The notes beneath the pieces are model-generated. The model did not search any database. It saw only the letters and a list, made by a program, of their open reading frames with translations, and was not told where the DNA came from. Made by a program: the position numbers and the translations under genes. This document shows, one piece after another, positions 4,701 to 6,373 of a DNA stretch of 6,373 nt (positions are counted from its first letter, which is position 1; every line of letters begins with the position of its first letter). The stretch is from Actinoplanes liguriensis (lineage in GTDB: Bacteria; Actinomycetota; Actinomycetes; Mycobacteriales; Micromonosporaceae), in NCBI GenBank assembly GCA_000715855.1, contig KL571375.1, positions 20,389 through 26,761 of the forward strand. The letters are read 5' to 3'.

Positions 4701-6373
4701 TGAGCGCCTTCTCGATCGACGCCAGCAGGTTCGCCGCCTCGGACGCCGGAAGGCCGCCGCCCTGCGCCAGATCGGCGTTGCCGCCACCCCGGCCGGACAG
4801 CGCGCCCTTCACCAGGTCAGCCGCGGACAAGCCGCGACCCTTCGCCGCCGCGTTGATCGCCACGATCAGCGACGCCTTGCCGTTGGCCCGCGCGGTCACC
4901 GCGACAACCGCCGGACGCGCCGGGTCGAACTTGCCCCGCAACTCCTGCGCCAGCGTGCGCACGTCGTTGCCGCCCGCGCCCTCCGGCGCCTCGGTGCCGA
5001 CGTAGGCCACCCCGCGCAGATCCTTCGCCTGCTCCACCAGCGCGCCCGCGCCGGCCAGGACCATCTGCGCCCGGAGCTTCTCCAGCTCCTTCTCCGCGTC
5101 GCGCAGCGCCGTGACGGTCTGCTCGACCCGGTCCGCCACCTGGTCGCCGGGCACCCGGAACAGGTCGGCCAGACGGGACACCAGCAGGTGCTCCTTGGCC
5201 AGGAAGCCGAACGCGTCGATGCCGACCAGGGCCTCGACCCGGCGGACGCCCGAGCCGATCGACTGCTCGGTGAGGATCTTCACCAGGCCGAGCTGGCCCG
5301 ACCGCGCCACGTGCGTGCCACCGCATAGCTCACGGGCGTAGTCGCCGACCTCGACGACACGGACCTCGTCACCGTACTTCTCGCCGAAGAGCGCCATCGC
5401 GCCCAGCCGCCGCGCCTCCTCCTGCGAGGTGATGAACGCGGTGACCTCCAGGTCACGCAGCAGCACCTCGTTGATCTGTTGCTCGACGTCGAAGAGCACC
5501 GACGGGTTGATCGCGCCCGGGGTGTGGAAGTCGAACCGCAGCCGGCCCGGCGCGTTCAGCGAACCCGCCTGGGTCGCCGACTCGCCGAGGAAGTTCCGCA
5601 TGGTCTGGTGCACCAGGTGGGTCGCGGTGTGCGAACGCGAGATCGCCTTGCGGCGGGTCACGTCGATCTCCGCGAGACCGCTCTCGCCGGCCCGCACCTC
5701 ACCCTGGATCACCCGGGCCTTGTGCACGATCAGGCCGGGCAGCGGCTGCTGCACGTCGACGACCTCGAGCCGGCCGCCGCCGACCTTGATCACACCGGTG
5801 TCGGCCTGCTGGCCACCGCCCTCGGCGTAGAACGGGGTGGTGTCAAGCACCAGCTCGACGAAGTCGCCCTCGCCGGCCACCTCGACCCGGCCCTTGTCGC
5901 CGATCAGCGCGCGGACCCGGGACTCCCGGACGACCTCCTGGTACCCGGTGAACTCGACCGCGCCGCCGGCGTCGAGCGCCGAACGGTACGCCGACATGTC
6001 CGCGTGGCCGGTCTTGCGGGCCTTCGCGTCCGCCTTCGCCCGGTTCCGCTGGTCGGCCATCAGCCGGCGGAAACCCTCCTGGTCGACCTGCAGACCCTGT
6101 TCCTGCGCGATCTCCAGGGTCAGGTCGATCGGGAAGCCGTACGTGTCGTGCAGCTGGAACGCCTTGTCCCCGGAGAGCTGGCTCTTCCCCTTGCTCTTGG
6201 ACTCGGTGATCGCGGTGTCCAGGATCGTGGTGCCCGCCTTGAGCGTGGAGAGGAACGCCTCCTCCTCCGCGTACGCGTACGTCGAGATCCGCCCGAACTC
6301 CTCGGCGAGCTCCGGGTACGACGGGGACATGCAGTCCCGCGCGATCGGCAGCAGCTCCGGCAGCGACTGACCC
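4687..6373 (-). CDS. alaS: Alanine--tRNA ligase, C-terminal part (5' end outside the window)
   Basis: Cytoplasmic enzyme that charges tRNA-Ala with alanine and hydrolyses mischarged Ser/Gly-tRNA-Ala. The frame is open to the window edge and 561 residues are visible. Numbering from the first complete codon, [10 protein letters not shown] (about 76-85) closes the aminoacylation/tRNA-recognition part. [13 protein letters not shown] (about 181-193) opens the editing domain, and HTATH (248-252) with CGGTH (350-354) supply its zinc ligands. The 102-residue spacing between these pairs equals that of E. coli AlaRS as I recall it. A heptad-like helix (about 413-436) and the C-terminal DHHA1-type domain with [12 protein letters not shown] (about 529-540) follow. 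By that alignment about 315 N-terminal residues, holding the ATP/alanine-binding core, are missing only because the window ends. An internal ATG at 6330 is not the start, because homologous sequence continues upstream. The gene ends in TGA inside a 10-bp repeat and is followed by an intrinsic terminator. Confidence 0.97.
   Translation of the reverse strand, partial: GQSLPELLPIARDCMSPSYPELAEEFGRISTYAYAEEEAFLSTLKAGTTILDTAITESKSKGKSQLSGDKAFQLHDTYGFPIDLTLEIAQEQGLQVDQEGFRRLMADQRNRAKADAKARKTGHADMSAYRSALDAGGAVEFTGYQEVVRESRVRALIGDKGRVEVAGEGDFVELVLDTTPFYAEGGGQQADTGVIKVGGGRLEVVDVQQPLPGLIVHKARVIQGEVRAGESGLAEIDVTRRKAISRSHTATHLVHQTMRNFLGESATQAGSLNAPGRLRFDFHTPGAINPSVLFDVEQQINEVLLRDLEVTAFITSQEEARRLGAMALFGEKYGDEVRVVEVGDYARELCGGTHVARSGQLGLVKILTEQSIGSGVRRVEALVGIDAFGFLAKEHLLVSRLADLFRVPGDQVADRVEQTVTALRDAEKELEKLRAQMVLAGAGALVEQAKDLRGVAYVGTEAPEGAGGNDVRTLAQELRGKFDPARPAVVAVTARANGKASLIVAINAAAKGRGLSAADLVKGALSGRGGGNADLAQGGGLPASEAANLLASIEKALTEAS

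Noticed and set aside
4687..6330. alaS as a complete gene starting at the ATG at 6330
   Set aside because: The frame stays open to the window edge with AlaRS-like sequence upstream, and the catalytic core is absent from the visible part, so the gene is cut by the window rather than truncated in the genome.

Overview
The window is a GC-rich, actinobacterial chromosomal segment in which every supportable gene is on the minus strand. The gene order alaS, ruvX, mltG, aroE, the GTG and TTG starts, the actinobacterial form of the MltG motif (SIAQxE) and the strong GC bias all suggest Actinobacteria. Micromonosporaceae (for example an Actinoplanes relative) is my best guess, but that is inference.

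In the direction of transcription (high to low coordinates) the layout is as follows. First come the C-terminal two thirds of alanyl-tRNA synthetase, cut by the window edge. Its stop codon lies inside a short 10-bp tandem repeat and is followed by a textbook intrinsic terminator. A leader of about 170 nt then precedes ruvX (YqgF family), whose best start is a GTG with a well placed Shine-Dalgarno. The ruvX stop directly abuts the TTG start of a first mltG (here copy A). A perfect 14-bp hairpin separates copy A from a second, full-length mltG (copy B). Next is a small secreted four-cysteine protein of unknown function, followed by another GC hairpin. Last is aroE (shikimate dehydrogenase), which ends just inside the window.

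The conserved core (alaS, ruvX, mltG, aroE) is the ordinary actinobacterial arrangement. Two things depart from it. One is the tandem duplication of the peptidoglycan-terminating lytic transglycosylase MltG. The other is the small exported protein between mltG copy B and aroE. The two MltG copies are about 55-60% identical by eye. Both keep the membrane anchor, the LysM-like region, the catalytic-motif glutamate and four extracytoplasmic cysteines. Copy A has lost the usual LPPGPI signature and copy B keeps it. A 19-bp stretch before mltG copy B resembles the 3' end of ruvX, including its in-frame coding sense, and may mark the edge of the duplicated segment.

Functionally the segment joins translation (AlaRS), RNA/DNA processing (RuvX), cell-wall glycan-strand termination (two MltG) and aromatic amino-acid synthesis (AroE). 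The hairpins after alaS, mltG copy A and the small secreted gene suggest several transcription units rather than one long operon. I see no mobile element, CRISPR array, tRNA or rRNA, and no gap without a gene longer than about 265 bases.
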